Source: RGIG3178 sp942492795
GTDB lineage: Bacteria > Bacillota > Clostridia > Christensenellales > QAND01
Length of the DNA stretch: 64,000 bases
Assembly: GCA_942492795.1 (NCBI GenBank)
Contig: OW818639.1
Span: 930,001 to 994,000 of the forward strand
Direction: 5' to 3'
Within the stretch, counting starts at the first letter, position 1, and every line of letters starts with the position of its first letter. Position numbers and translations under genes: made by a program. Below, piece after piece: positions 34,395-43,484 of this stretch. The notes beneath the pieces are model-generated. The model did not search any database and was not told where the DNA came from. It was given only the letters and a program-made list of their open reading frames with translations.

Positions 34395-34644
34395 CTCTCT
34401 TGCACGGCGATCTCATGCACGATCCTACATCGATTCGGTTGCGCGGTTAAGCGCTTTGGAACTTTTGATGCGTGCTGCAAAGTTACTTTATTCATTTATT
34501 TCCATTCGCGGATGCACAGGGTTTATGCATCTGTATGGAATAGTATGACCATTTAAAGTCTGAGATATGAGGAAATTTGCGGGTATCCGCGATTACCGGC
34601 TTTTATTATTAACTTGTGCCTGCAAACCCACAGGAATAGAACGC

Positions 34645-35073
34645 TCAGTCATTCTCATCGTTGAGGCTTTTGTTCCAGTAATAGAGATCGGACCGATGAA
34701 AAAAACCCATCGACTCCCAAAAGGCGTTTCCCTCTTCGTTGTCTTTGAAAGCATCCAACTTAACCCGGGTGATCCCCTGCGCCTTCAGCGCCGCCAAGGC
34801 AGCGTCCACCAGCGCTTTGCCCACACCGCGCCGTTTGAAAGCCGCGTCGACGGCCATGTGGTAGATGTGCCCCCTCCTGCCGTCGTGACCGCACAGGATG
34901 ACGCCCGCAATGCCGTCTTCGCAAGCTACGAAGCTGGTGTCCGGATTCCGCGCTAAAAATCGCCCGATGCCCTCATGGGAATCATCGACTTTTCGTAAGC
35001 CGATGCCGGGGGTATTCGTCCACAATTGAAAGACGTCGGGATAATCCTCGATGGTCATTTGTCGTACGTGCAT
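34645..35073 (-). CDS. GNAT family N-acetyltransferase
   Basis: 142 residues. GNAT signatures are the MTIEDYPDVFQLW N-terminus, beta-strand HIYHMAVDAAFKRRGVGKALVDAAL with the RRGVGKA acetyl-CoA loop, and NAFWESMGFFHRSDLYYWNKSL at the end. The layout resembles RimI/YpeA-like acetyltransferases. The substrate is unknown. Start chosen at the ATG behind GGGGGAAAAA. Confidence 0.9.
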   Translation of the reverse strand: MHVRQMTIEDYPDVFQLWTNTPGIGLRKVDDSHEGIGRFLARNPDTSFVACEDGIAGVILCGHDGRRGHIYHMAVDAAFKRRGVGKALVDAALAALKAQGITRVKLDAFKDNEEGNAFWESMGFFHRSDLYYWNKSLNDEND

Positions 35074-35199
35074 GTGTTTTTCCCCCGATACGGCTGGATT
35101 TTAAAGGCATAGAACAAGCCTATTATAGCAGATTGACTACAATCCAAACACAAAAACGCCATAGCAAACCATATAATATTCAAAAAATATTGCAAAGCA

Positions 35200-35228
35200 T
35201 TGTATTTTTTAAAAACTATGGTTATAAT
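35200..35228 (+). promoter_or_regulatory. promoter of the zinc-ribbon gene, with long leader
   Basis: TTGTAT, a 17-base spacer and TATAAT form a good sigma-A promoter. The predicted start leaves a leader of about 185 bases before the ATG at 35421, with AT-rich sequence and no strong hairpin that I can see. Long leaders are common for stress-induced genes. Confidence 0.65.
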
Positions 35229-35420
35229 GCTAATACAATCTACACTATTACCTCATGCAAGAAAAATTTTTAGGGATTGCAGCGGGAAGTAGAAATACGT
35301 GGAATGGGAGATAAAAGAAAAATCTAGACTAACTCATCAGTATGGTTCACCCACTTTCGCAGCTGAATCCCATTCAGTGAAAAACTCCAATAAAAAATAA
35401 AAGCAAAGAGGTAATTAGGA

Positions 35421-35732
35421 ATGCCAGACAAAACTTTACGGTGCAAAGATTGTAACGCCAATTTCGTATTCACAGAAAGCGAACAAGCTTTTTACAAGGA
35501 AAAAGGCTTTGAAAATGAACCGCAGCGTTGCCCCGCATGCAGGGCAGCCAAGAAAGCACAGTCCAGGGGAGCCGGCGGCGGCAGAAGCGGCGGCGGCAGC
35601 TACGGCAGGACGGAACGCGAAATGTTCCCCGCAGTATGCTCCGAGTGCGGACGCGAGACGATGGTTCCTTTCCGGCCGACAGGCGACAAGCCCGTGTATT
35701 GCAGGGATTGCTTCCAGTCCCGCGGCAGATAA
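35421..35732 (+). CDS. zinc-ribbon protein with two CxxC domains and Gly-rich linker
   Basis: 103 residues. The N-terminal probable zinc-binding domain is LRCKDCNANFVFTESEQAFY... with a second pair in QRCPACRAAK. A Gly/Ser/Arg-rich linker (GAGGGRSGGGSYGR) leads to a C-terminal CxxC domain (VCSECGRETMVPFRPTGDKPVYCRDCF). This two-domain pattern is common in Firmicute and candidate-phylum small proteins. It probably binds nucleic acid through the basic Gly-rich linker, but no function is established. Confidence 0.88.
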   Translation: MPDKTLRCKDCNANFVFTESEQAFYKEKGFENEPQRCPACRAAKKAQSRGAGGGRSGGGSYGRTEREMFPAVCSECGRETMVPFRPTGDKPVYCRDCFQSRGR

Positions 35733-35754
35733 TCAACAGTCTACGCATAGCAGC

Positions 35755-35784
35755 AAAGCCTCCCGATATTCGGGAGGCTTTTTT
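35755..35784 (+). terminator. terminator of the zinc-ribbon gene
   Basis: AAAGCCTCCCG and CGGGAGGCTTT form a strong stem followed by T6. Confidence 0.92.
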
Positions 35785-35862
35785 ACGTCTTGGATTTTCC
35801 GGGAAATGGCGGCAAGGCTTGATAAACAGCAACCGCCAAGGATGCATGAACCTGAATCGGTT

Positions 35863-37422
35863 TCAATTGTTTGACTGATCATTGCTCTTTGCAGGCATCA
35901 GGGTGCGCAAATAGCGGAAAAGACGTATGCCCTGCAGCCAAAGGGTGATCATGTATACGATGCCGCCAAAACCGAAGGATACGAGAACGTCGATCCAATT
36001 GGGCGCATGGGTTTGCGTCATCCACAGGAACAAAAGCCGGCAGCAGAACCCCGCGATGCCCGCGCACACGACGGGCAAAACAATCCAGCGGACAACGCGT
36101 ATCCGCAGGTTTATCTTTTTCTTTATGGCAAAAAGGCTCAACGAAGCCATGCAAAGCGCGCTTGCGATGCTGCCGGCCAGATAGCCATAGATGCCCCAGT
36201 TCGGCTGGGCGGCAACATAAAAGGTAAAATACAGCTGGATGCATCCGCCGATGACAACATGGATCACGTTGCGCCTTGGCAGGCCGATGCCGTTTAGCGA
36301 CGCGCCTAAAACGATCTGATAGCTATTGAGCACCGTGGAAAGCGCGATCAGCGCAAAGCTGCCTTCGGGTACGATTTGATTGAACAAGATGGCGCACAGC
36401 GTCGGGCTCAGCGGGATAAGAAGGAAAATAAACGGCACGGCCGCGAGGCTTATCGCCTGGATGGCTTTGCCGATTTTACGCCGCACATCGGAAATATTAA
36501 GAAGCGCTATGCCCTGGGAGAGCTTCGGGAGGATGATGGTGGCAAGCGGACCCGAAACCGCCATCGGCAGCATCAACAGAGGGGTCGCCATGCCAAAATA
36601 AATGCCCAATGTGCTGATCGCGGCGCTTTGCGAAAGCCCTGCTGCCATGAGACGACGCGGCAGCATCAGCGTGTTTGCCGAGCTTAACAGGTGGCTCAAC
36701 ACGCCTGTCAGCGTTGCGGGGATGGCAATGCGAGCCAGCTGCGACCCCAGTGAACCGGCGGATTTAACATTTAAACGCGCGCCGCGCATCTGTTTGCGAT
36801 ATAGCCAAGCCAAAAAGGTGGAGCTGAAAACCTCGCTTATCAGCATCCCTACGACCACGAGCGCCACGGCGTATGCGATTCCCTGCGGTTTGATCACAAA
36901 CGCGAGGGCGGCTACAAACAAAATGCGGATGTAGAATTCCAACTGCTCGGAAAGGGCGCTGAGGTGAACTTTTTGGATGCCATGGAAAAAGGATTTGTAA
37001 ATGTTTTCGATGCCTGTGAAGAATATACAGGGCAGCATCACCAAAATGGCAGAGCGGGTGCGTTCGTCGCCAAGGACGCTTTTTGTGATGAAATCGAGCA
37101 TCAGCACGGTCGGTATTGCAAGCGCGAAAAAGCACAGTACAAAGGCCGTAATCGCTATGCGCATCAGCCGTCTGTTGCCGCTTCTGTCCGCGAGGGCGTT
37201 CAGGCGTGCGGACAGTGATGTGACGCCGACGCCGATGCCTGACATCGAAACAGCGATGATGATGGAAAAGAACGGGAAGATGAGCTGATAGACGCCCATG
37301 CCCTCCGCGCCCAGAACGCGACTCAGCAACACCCTGTATACGAAGCTTAGAAGCTGGATGACGATGCCGGATGCGCCCAAAATAACGGCGCCGTACAATA
37401 CGCTCTGGCGGCTTATTCTCAC
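35863..37422 (-). CDS. spoVB: SpoVB-like polysaccharide/lipid flippase (MOP superfamily)
   Basis: 519 residues starting from GTG at 37422, behind ACGGAGGG, giving MRISRQSVLYGAV; the longer ORF upstream has no start signals. About 13-14 helices. The N-terminus GASGIVIQLLSFVYRVLLSRVLGAEGMGVYQL is typical of the SpoVB/YtgP/MurJ-like group. Members translocate lipid-linked wall precursors; SpoVB acts in spore cortex synthesis. The symbol is tentative because Clostridia often have several such paralogues (SpoVB, YtgP, YabM). Confidence 0.82.
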   Translation of the reverse strand: MRISRQSVLYGAVILGASGIVIQLLSFVYRVLLSRVLGAEGMGVYQLIFPFFSIIIAVSMSGIGVGVTSLSARLNALADRSGNRRLMRIAITAFVLCFFALAIPTVLMLDFITKSVLGDERTRSAILVMLPCIFFTGIENIYKSFFHGIQKVHLSALSEQLEFYIRILFVAALAFVIKPQGIAYAVALVVVGMLISEVFSSTFLAWLYRKQMRGARLNVKSAGSLGSQLARIAIPATLTGVLSHLLSSANTLMLPRRLMAAGLSQSAAISTLGIYFGMATPLLMLPMAVSGPLATIILPKLSQGIALLNISDVRRKIGKAIQAISLAAVPFIFLLIPLSPTLCAILFNQIVPEGSFALIALSTVLNSYQIVLGASLNGIGLPRRNVIHVVIGGCIQLYFTFYVAAQPNWGIYGYLAGSIASALCMASLSLFAIKKKINLRIRVVRWIVLPVVCAGIAGFCCRLLFLWMTQTHAPNWIDVLVSFGFGGIVYMITLWLQGIRLFRYLRTLMPAKSNDQSNN

Positions 37423-37619
37423 AATGCCCTCCGTGAATACTTTCATTACTTTTATGTATGGATGCATTGCAAAATTTATGTGCGGAGGCGAGAAGATGCT
37501 TACGCAGAAGGGAAATAACACATTTTGACGGAAAGCATAAATATACATACCATAAAAATATTATTGCGGCATGATGCGGTTATGCTATGATTATAAGTAG
37601 TGTAAAGGGAGGGATGTTC

Positions 37620-38333
37620 ATGAATAGAAGGATATGGCGACATGCGCTTGCAATGCTGTGTCTTGTGATGGTATTCACCCTTTTGACCGGCATGGTGGCA
37701 CCCGCTTCGGCATCCGTCAACAAAAAGGATATTGTGCGGGTCGATTTTATCCATTATGCCAAACAGACCCAAAGCGCGGCGAGAAAGCAGGATACGGGCT
37801 ATAAGCTCATGGGGTATAAATGGCAGTCAACACCTGTCGCTTATTCCGTCAACACCGCCAGTATCCCCGCTTATTTGGGTACGTCTGCTGTTGTGGATGC
37901 GATTGGCGTCTCTTCGGAAGTCTGGGACACCGCCACAACGAAAGAGCTGTTCAACAACACCGTAGGCACCACAACGGCGAAATACGGCGTGTTCGACGGT
38001 AAAAACACGGTGGAGTTCGGCTTATACCAGGGAAGCAGCAATGTCATTGCCGTAACGTCCGTGTGGTTCAACAAGCGGACCAAGGCCATCGTGGAGTTTG
38101 ACATGCTCTTTAGCACCGCGTTTACCTGGGGCAACGCGGAACTTGCATCCGGGGTCATGGATCTTAAGAACATTGCCACGCATGAGCTCGGCCATGCGGT
38201 TGGGTTGAGCGACATCTATTCCGGCACCTATTCGTATGTGACGATGTACGGATACGCCTCCTATGGCGAAATTGTCAAACGCACGCTGGAACAGGAAGAT
38301 ATCACAGGGCTGACGTTGATGTACGGACAATAA
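37620..38333 (+). CDS. secreted matrixin-like zinc metalloprotease (HExxHxxGxxD)
   Basis: 237 residues from the ATG behind AAAGGGAGGG. The signal peptide ends near ASASV at about residue 33. The zinc motif HELGHAVGLSD lies near 190 and is followed by a Met-turn-like TMYGYASYGE and a closing helix. The third metal ligand is Asp instead of His, as in snapalysin-type (M7) enzymes, whereas typical matrixins have HExxHxxGxxH. It is therefore probably an extracellular protease of the metzincin clan. No propeptide cysteine switch is evident. Confidence 0.82.
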   Translation: MNRRIWRHALAMLCLVMVFTLLTGMVAPASASVNKKDIVRVDFIHYAKQTQSAARKQDTGYKLMGYKWQSTPVAYSVNTASIPAYLGTSAVVDAIGVSSEVWDTATTKELFNNTVGTTTAKYGVFDGKNTVEFGLYQGSSNVIAVTSVWFNKRTKAIVEFDMLFSTAFTWGNAELASGVMDLKNIATHELGHAVGLSDIYSGTYSYVTMYGYASYGEIVKRTLEQEDITGLTLMYGQ

Positions 38334-38352
38334 CCAATTCACTTCAATAGAG

Positions 38353-38380
38353 AAGGGCGGCTTATAAGCCGCCCTTTTTT
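38353..38380 (+). terminator. terminator of the metalloprotease gene
   Basis: AAGGGCGGCTTAT and ATAAGCCGCCCTT form a near-perfect palindromic stem followed by T6. Confidence 0.92.
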
Positions 38381-38404
38381 ATATTGCTTTGCCATCGTTC
38401 GTCA

Positions 38405-39601
38405 CTACGGGTTTTGTGTGCCGCCGCCGTCGCGCTTGACGAGCTTGGCAATTTTAATGCTGCTGTTTCCGTGTTTGCCGCGTATCGAATCGACGACCTT
38501 GTCGATCCGGTCTTTTTTTTCATGCTGCGTATCCGCGTTTGTATCGAACATGGATATCTGCTGCGCCGCGTCCTCAAACTTGGATATGCCGATGCCGATC
38601 AAACGGACAGGTTCGCCGTTCCAGTTTTGCTCCAAAAGCTTGCATCCCGCCGTATAGATATCGGTGGTGGCGAAGGTCGGCTCTATGGTGAGCTGCCGTG
38701 TGATGACGTTGAAATCGGCGTATTTGAGCGTGATGTGTACCGTGCGCCCCTTTTTCCCATGCCTCCTTACCGACATCCCGACATCGTCCGCCAGCTCCAG
38801 CAGCACGGTTTTGGCCTTTTCGATGTGCGTGACGTTTTCGGCAAGCGTCGTTTCGCGGCTGATGGATTTCATGTCGTCGCCCGTGCGGGCCACAACCGGC
38901 GCATCGTCGATACCGTTTGCGTGAAGGTGCATTTCATAACCGAATTTGCCGAGCGCCTTTGTCAGAAAATACACATCGGCTTTTGCCAGATCGCCGATGG
39001 TTTGAATGCCGATGTTCGTGAGTTTTTGCGCGGTTTTTGCGCCTATGCCGTACATCGCGCGAACGGGCAGAGGCCAGAGCTTTGTGGGGACATCCGCTTC
39101 CCAAAGCTCCGTGATTCCCTGAGGCTTTTTCATTTCGGACGCCATCTTGGCGAGAAATTTATTGCGCGCTATGCCGATGGAACACCAGAGGCCGAGCGAA
39201 TCTTGGATCTCTGCCATCATCCGCGTTGCGGCCTGCAGCGGAGTACCGAAAAGCGCTTCGGTGCCCGTCATGTCCAGCCACGCTTCGTCGATGCTGTTCT
39301 GCTCTAAAAGCGGCGTGTAGCGGGAAAGGAGTTCCATCACCTCGTCGGATTTCCTGCCGTAGAACGCGTGGTCGGGCGGCACCAGCACCATCGAAGGGCA
39401 AAGCCTAAGCGCTTCGTGCAGCACTATCGCGGTTTTAACGCCAAAGGCTCTCGCCTCATAGTTAGCGGCGAGGATGATGCCGGTGCGCGTTTTAGGATCG
39501 CCCGCAACGGCCGCCGGACGGCCGCGAAGATCGGGGCTTCGCGTCATTTCGCACGAGATGAAAAAGGCGTTCATATCCACCAAAAACACAACCCGCTGCA
39601 T
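38405..39601 (-). CDS. dinB: DNA polymerase IV (Y family, DinB)
   Basis: 398 residues behind GGAGGGAGC. Y-family signatures: the first metal ligand in FLVDMNAFFISCE, the steric region AANYEARAFGVK, the catalytic SIDEAWLDMTG, thumb helix-hairpin-helix MYGIGAKTAQKLTNIGI, and a little-finger domain. A beta-clamp-binding motif, QISMFD, lies near the C-terminus. It carries out translesion synthesis and error-prone replication and is often SOS-controlled; I did not find a clear LexA box upstream. Full length. Confidence 0.95.
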   Translation of the reverse strand: MQRVVFLVDMNAFFISCEMTRSPDLRGRPAAVAGDPKTRTGIILAANYEARAFGVKTAIVLHEALRLCPSMVLVPPDHAFYGRKSDEVMELLSRYTPLLEQNSIDEAWLDMTGTEALFGTPLQAATRMMAEIQDSLGLWCSIGIARNKFLAKMASEMKKPQGITELWEADVPTKLWPLPVRAMYGIGAKTAQKLTNIGIQTIGDLAKADVYFLTKALGKFGYEMHLHANGIDDAPVVARTGDDMKSISRETTLAENVTHIEKAKTVLLELADDVGMSVRRHGKKGRTVHITLKYADFNVITRQLTIEPTFATTDIYTAGCKLLEQNWNGEPVRLIGIGISKFEDAAQQISMFDTNADTQHEKKDRIDKVVDSIRGKHGNSSIKIAKLVKRDGGGTQNP

Positions 39602-39900
39602 GGCGCTCCCTCCAACGTTTTTGTAGGTTTTATGGTTTTATCATAGCATGTCCGGCCTGTAAGGGTAAGGTTGGACTGTTTTTTTTATCGATAAATGTAG
39701 AAATATGCCGAATCATAAATAACAATAACTGTATTTAACAATATAAATAGCATATTATGTATATATATTGTATAATAAGACTAAATGGACTGTAAAACAA
39801 GTATTGTTGAATAACGTAAGACCTGTGTCTGTACGATGGTGATCCGGTGAGTTGTATAGCAATAAAATCAAGCGCTGCGGACCGGGACAGGAGAGTTGCA
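39602..39900. other. AT-rich intergenic stretch opening the low-G+C island
   Basis: Composition drops sharply after about 39650 (runs such as ATGTATATATATTGTATAATAAG). There are possible promoter-like boxes but no gene or strong repeat that I can support before the ATG at 39901. Confidence 0.4.
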
Positions 39901-40383
39901 ATGAATTCAAATGATTTTGGTAAAGACAATGGTACCAATAGAAAAAGAATAAACTGGGTTTGCTTTATTACATTTGGAGTCTTATCAATAGTTGTCATAT
40001 TGCTTACAATATATCTTAAACCTTCCTATGTAAAATTGAGTCAGCATGACTTTAATCCATGGCCGCTTTTTATATATGTCAGATTGATCGAGCCTCTATT
40101 GTATTTATTTGGAACATTGTTTCTTTTACACGCCACTCCGTCAATAGCAGAATTTCATTTGCGAGATAGCATAAGAAAAATATTATTTTACATATCTCTC
40201 ATTCTGACACTTTCCTATTATGCAATAGCATTTCTCTGTGTTTTTGGCGGTGAAGGTGTTTACATATTTTGGGTATTTACAGATAGCATAATAAAAATGC
40301 CTGTCATTTTCATTCTTCTGGGTATCGGGCTTTATTTCGGATTTATGAAAACAGACGAGCATGAAAAAGTGACACGCAAGTGA
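39901..40383 (+). CDS. small integral membrane protein, unknown (island gene 1)
   Basis: 160 residues behind CAGGAGAG. Four hydrophobic helices: WVCFITFGVLSIVVILLTIY, LLYLFGTLFLLHA, ILFYISLILTLSYYAIAFL and MPVIFILLGIGLYFGFM. A hydrophilic N-terminus and charged tail are present. No family recognised. Codon usage is AT-rich, unlike the flanking dinB and EFR1 genes, suggesting acquisition from elsewhere. Confidence 0.6.
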   Translation: MNSNDFGKDNGTNRKRINWVCFITFGVLSIVVILLTIYLKPSYVKLSQHDFNPWPLFIYVRLIEPLLYLFGTLFLLHATPSIAEFHLRDSIRKILFYISLILTLSYYAIAFLCVFGGEGVYIFWVFTDSIIKMPVIFILLGIGLYFGFMKTDEHEKVTRK

Positions 40384-40520
40384 TACTTTTTAGCATAAAG
40401 AGTTAATTGGATATTCGCTTTTACTGTAAGAAGAGCACGCATTTAAACAGCGGTTGGATGCGATATCTAAGGGAATTATCTTGTAAAACGTAGCTGCTAG
40501 AATAGAAAGGTATATATGAT

Positions 40521-40844
40521 TTGAAAAAATGGAGCAAATATCTTGGAATTATCGGTGGATTGCTTGAAATACTGTCGTCAGTCGTATTAATGGTAATTGC
40601 ATTTGGAAGTATTGTAGCTTTACCACTAGGTCTATTTGGAATTATGGGAGGTGTATTAGGAGTCTATGGCGGTATTAGAATTACTTTTAATTCTAAACGA
40701 TCGGCATATTATATATGCTTTGCAGCTGTAATAAGTATAATCATATTGATTATTACAGGATTAATTTCATTTCACACATACTCAGCAATACTGCTGACCG
40801 CCGGTGCAATAACAGCGTTAATTTCGTATAGAGATGAAAGATAA
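40521..40844 (+). CDS. small three-to-four-helix membrane protein (island gene 2)
   Basis: 107 residues from a TTG about ten bases after AGAAAGG. Hydrophobic throughout: YLGIIGGLLEILSSVVLMVIA, then a Gly-rich helix (LFGIMGGVLGVYGGI) and two further helices. The pattern, with a Gly-rich GIMGG turn, is similar to the later island gene at 43103 and to DUF4064-like small membrane proteins, though I cannot confirm the family. Confidence 0.55.
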   Translation: MKKWSKYLGIIGGLLEILSSVVLMVIAFGSIVALPLGLFGIMGGVLGVYGGIRITFNSKRSAYYICFAAVISIIILIITGLISFHTYSAILLTAGAITALISYRDER

Positions 40845-40918
40845 AGTGATATAACCCAACTTACAATACAAAAATCAATGGGGAACAAGAAAGGAAACAA
40901 GGAAAAGGATACGGGATA

Positions 40919-40990
40919 CAAAGCTACGCAAAGCTACGGCAAAAAGCTACGCAAAGCTACGGAAAGCTACGGGGACAGGTCCCTTGTCCC
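40919..40990. repeat. tandem AAAGCTACG repeats ending in a palindrome
   Basis: Five near-copies of AAAGCTACG(G/C) in succession (40919-40970) lead into GGGACAGGTCCCTTGTCCC, where GGGACA (40972-40977) pairs with TGTCCC (40985-40990). The composition is unlike the AT-rich surroundings. It resembles REP-like or transposon-end sequences found between genes in Firmicutes. Confidence 0.6.
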
Positions 40991-41051
40991 ATAAAAAGAC
41001 GATAGCGGAACCAGGTTGGAAGAGAATATCCTTATAAGGAGAGAGGAACCG

Positions 41052-41351
41052 TTGAAAAAGGTCAGAACTTATACGATAAGTGACATTGAGAAAATATTGA
41101 AACCAAGTTTGCTCACACAAATTTGTAGTACTTTGATATTGTTGGGGCCTTATTTAAATCTGTTGTTTATGGTCGTTATAAAAGATTATTATGCCGATCT
41201 GGTATTAACAGTACTGCTCACAGGCCTGACTCTACCGATTTTAACGCTTTCATGGATATGGTATTTGAAACTTAGAAAAGAATACAAGAGTGATGCTAAA
41301 ACTATATATAGTGAAATTGAACAAACTAGTCATCAGGAGGAAGTGAGATGA
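41052..41351 (+). CDS. small two-helix membrane protein (island gene 3)
   Basis: 99 residues starting at TTG, chosen because AAGGAG lies about 10 bases upstream; the longer ORF would begin within that site. Two hydrophobic helices (ICSTLILLGPYLNLLFMVVI; LVLTVLLTGLTLPILTLSWIW) are flanked by a soluble N-terminus (TYTISDIEKILK) and an acidic C-terminus. No family recognised. It is followed after seven bases by the next gene, suggesting an operon. Confidence 0.5.
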   Translation: MKKVRTYTISDIEKILKPSLLTQICSTLILLGPYLNLLFMVVIKDYYADLVLTVLLTGLTLPILTLSWIWYLKLRKEYKSDAKTIYSEIEQTSHQEEVR

Positions 41352-41358
41352 TATTATT

Positions 41359-41940
41359 GTGAAAAACAGGAGAATAATGGCATTACTTGTAATACTAATA
41401 ATTACGATACTCGTTTTGGTCTTATGCCTAATAATGAAGGATACCTATATTCAAAGAGAAAAAGCAGCGATTAAGTTGGAAGGCAGACTAACTGATTACA
41501 GAGCGATAAAAAATGATTTCTATTATTACGCTACTGGGACCTTGAAGGAAAATCTTCAAACGGATTTTCATATGACAGATGAAACCATCGAAGATTTTCA
41601 AAAAAACCTCCGTGATTATAAGTGTTATCGGATTGATTTTCGTATTCATAATCCATCCAACTATGATGTCTTCGGTCTTCGGCCAAAGCTTATAAACAGC
41701 AATCGTAACGTATGGCTTGACGTGACTTCTCTGCATGAATGCGGCGCATTGAATATTTCAAAAGGTGAAGAGAGTCAGCAAAATTTATTGATCATTGTAA
41801 AAACAGGCGGCATGTCGGAACGTGAAATTGATGCTTTGATCAGAAGCATAAAATTTGGAATCAGTTATTATACGGAGGAACAACAATTTGAAACAGGCAT
41901 TGGAAACCAAAAAATCAGTGTTGAAATTGGATTTGATTAA
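41359..41940 (+). CDS. membrane-anchored extracytoplasmic protein (island gene 4)
   Basis: 193 residues from GTG, with AGGAGGA about 16 bases upstream. A competing ATG at 41348 reaches a stop after four codons and overlaps this GTG, so coupling or a different true start is possible. One N-terminal helix (IMALLVILIITILVLVLCLIM) is followed by a soluble domain of about 165 residues with strands such as CYRIDFRIHNPSNYDVFGLRP. Probably exposed outside the membrane. No family recognised. Confidence 0.55.
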   Translation: MKNRRIMALLVILIITILVLVLCLIMKDTYIQREKAAIKLEGRLTDYRAIKNDFYYYATGTLKENLQTDFHMTDETIEDFQKNLRDYKCYRIDFRIHNPSNYDVFGLRPKLINSNRNVWLDVTSLHECGALNISKGEESQQNLLIIVKTGGMSEREIDALIRSIKFGISYYTEEQQFETGIGNQKISVEIGFD

Positions 41941-41984
41941 TCGAAAACACTGATAAGAATGAAAGAGAATGGGAAAGTGATATT

Positions 41985-42386
41985 ATGAAAGCATCTACAG
42001 CCAGAGCGATCCAATGGATATCATTAGCTGTTGCCGTATGCGTAACGATTGTAATAATAACTACCTACGGAAAAAATAACGATCCTATAAGTAATCATAT
42101 ACCACAATTAGCACGGAGTGCGATACAATTACCACTTGCAATTTTTGTATTTATTCATAGTTTGACTCATAACGAGACAATAGGCATCATAGATTACAGC
42201 TATTTCAGCTATAATGCTCTCGCAATTGTTTATGCACTTGCAATTCAGTCTATACTCCTTATATGTTTTAATTATGATATTTCAATCGTTGAGTATGTTA
42301 TTTCGGGAGCATTATGGATAGCCATATTATGTGTATTAATTAAATTAACCTTGAAAATCAGGAAAAACAGGAAAGAATCGCGTTAG
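41985..42386 (+). CDS. small four-helix membrane protein (island gene 5)
   Basis: 133 residues with hydrophobic segments WISLAVAVCVTIVIITTY, IQLPLAIFVFIHSL, ALAIVYALAIQSILLICF and VISGALWIAILCVLIKLTL, and a basic tail. No family recognised. The upstream site (GAAAGTG) is weak. Same strand and composition as its neighbours. Confidence 0.5.
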   Translation: MKASTARAIQWISLAVAVCVTIVIITTYGKNNDPISNHIPQLARSAIQLPLAIFVFIHSLTHNETIGIIDYSYFSYNALAIVYALAIQSILLICFNYDISIVEYVISGALWIAILCVLIKLTLKIRKNRKESR

Positions 42387-42480
42387 GCTCAAGAAGACTC
42401 AGAGAAAGCGGACGGAAAATAAATAAGGATTGTTTATTTGGAAAAAAAACACGGTGAGGTTCTCTAAAACAGAGCGGGGT

Positions 42481-42918
42481 ATGATTGTGAACAGCAAGAA
42501 AACAATCATATTATTAACAATATTAGTAATCTCTGTGATTATTATAGCTTTGTTATTGTACAAGAAAATTAGTGTTAATCTTGAATTAAGGCAGTATCAG
42601 ATTGTTAACCAAAATGCAACCGGTTTGCAGTATGCGCTTATTGTTGACAGCACAGATGCCGAAAGCAGGGTAGAACAGGAATTGGATATACAAATAAAGG
42701 AGGGCGTTGATTATGGAAAATACAGCTTATTGATTTCTCCAAATTATGAGATTACACGATATTCCATGATGCTGTTTGTTCATCCGAGCAAAGGTGAAAA
42801 TAGAAAAAGCATTAGGCTTTGTGACTATGAATTTGGAGAAAAACATGAAAATATAATATACATTTACATCATTGCCCAAACCAATATTATAAGTCGTACC
42901 GAACTGGATTACTATTGA
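42481..42918 (+). CDS. single-helix membrane-anchored protein (island gene 6)
   Basis: 145 residues from ATG 42481; the alternative TTG at 42430 lacks a spaced ribosome site. One N-terminal helix (TIILLTILVISVIIIALLL) is followed by a beta-rich soluble domain with QYALIVDSTDAESRVEQEL and IRLCDYEFGEKHENIIYIY. The arrangement parallels island gene 4. No family recognised. Confidence 0.5.
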   Translation: MIVNSKKTIILLTILVISVIIIALLLYKKISVNLELRQYQIVNQNATGLQYALIVDSTDAESRVEQELDIQIKEGVDYGKYSLLISPNYEITRYSMMLFVHPSKGENRKSIRLCDYEFGEKHENIIYIYIIAQTNIISRTELDYY

Positions 42919-42960
42919 TAAGAAACAAGGAGAGAGCATGGAGAGACATGGGGATGGAGA

Positions 42961-43051
42961 GGAAACATGGAGAGGAAACACAGGGAAACACAGGGACGGT
43001 TCTCTTGCTTCATTGGGCTTAGCGAAACAAATGAACCGTTTCCATGTTTCC
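42961..43051. repeat. intergenic palindromic element
   Basis: GGAAACATGG (42961-42970) is perfectly inverted at 43042-43051, and GGTTC (42998-43002) with GAACC (43033-43037) forms an inner stem, so the block can fold into one long hairpin. The left half has internal repeats of GAGGAAACA. It includes one copy of the 19-base motif also found at 43404-43422. It resembles a small non-autonomous mobile element. Confidence 0.6.
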
Positions 43052-43102
43052 TATTACGTGTCTTGGCCAATTGTCTTCTTCAAGAGCTAGGGGTAACGAT
43101 GA

Positions 43103-43381
43103 ATGAAGTTAGCCGTTAAATGCATTGGGATAAGCATGGGCTTACTGTCAATCACAGCGGGACTCTTTATGTGGCATATCGCGAGTATTCCCAGCATACT
43201 TGGCGGTACGTTTGCCATACTGGGAGGCGTTCACATCGATCATGATGCGCAAAACGCCGCTTCTGTGCTGACAATAGCTGCGTTGCTATGCGCTGTTTCT
43301 TTAATCGCCATACTTAGTGCAATCGGTCTTACTGTCGCAATAATTTTGGCTAACCAAATAGTAAAAGAAAGCAAACAATAA
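43103..43381 (+). CDS. small hydrophobic membrane protein (island gene 7)
   Basis: 92 residues with three helices: CIGISMGLLSITAGLFMWHIA, a Gly-rich turn (SILGGTFAILGGVHID), and AALLCAVSLIAILSAIGLTVAIILA. Similar in pattern to the gene at 40521. The ribosome site is weak. No family recognised. Confidence 0.45.
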   Translation: MKLAVKCIGISMGLLSITAGLFMWHIASIPSILGGTFAILGGVHIDHDAQNAASVLTIAALLCAVSLIAILSAIGLTVAIILANQIVKESKQ

Positions 43382-43403
43382 ACTATATGTGCCAAAAGAA
43401 TTA

Positions 43404-43422
43404 GGGAAACACGGGGACGGTT
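43404..43422 (+). repeat. second copy of the 19-base repeat
   Basis: GGGAAACACGGGGACGGTT differs by one base from 42983-43001. It lies between the last island gene and a transposase remnant. Confidence 0.6.
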
Positions 43423-43484
43423 TGCAGTGCGCCCCAAAAACGCAACAGTATTTAGAAGGGTGTCCCCATGGTTTAAAAATATGT

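Noticed and set aside
38384..39307. A 307-codon plus-strand ORF opposite dinB
   Set aside because: Antisense to a complete, motif-supported dinB; no ribosome site.
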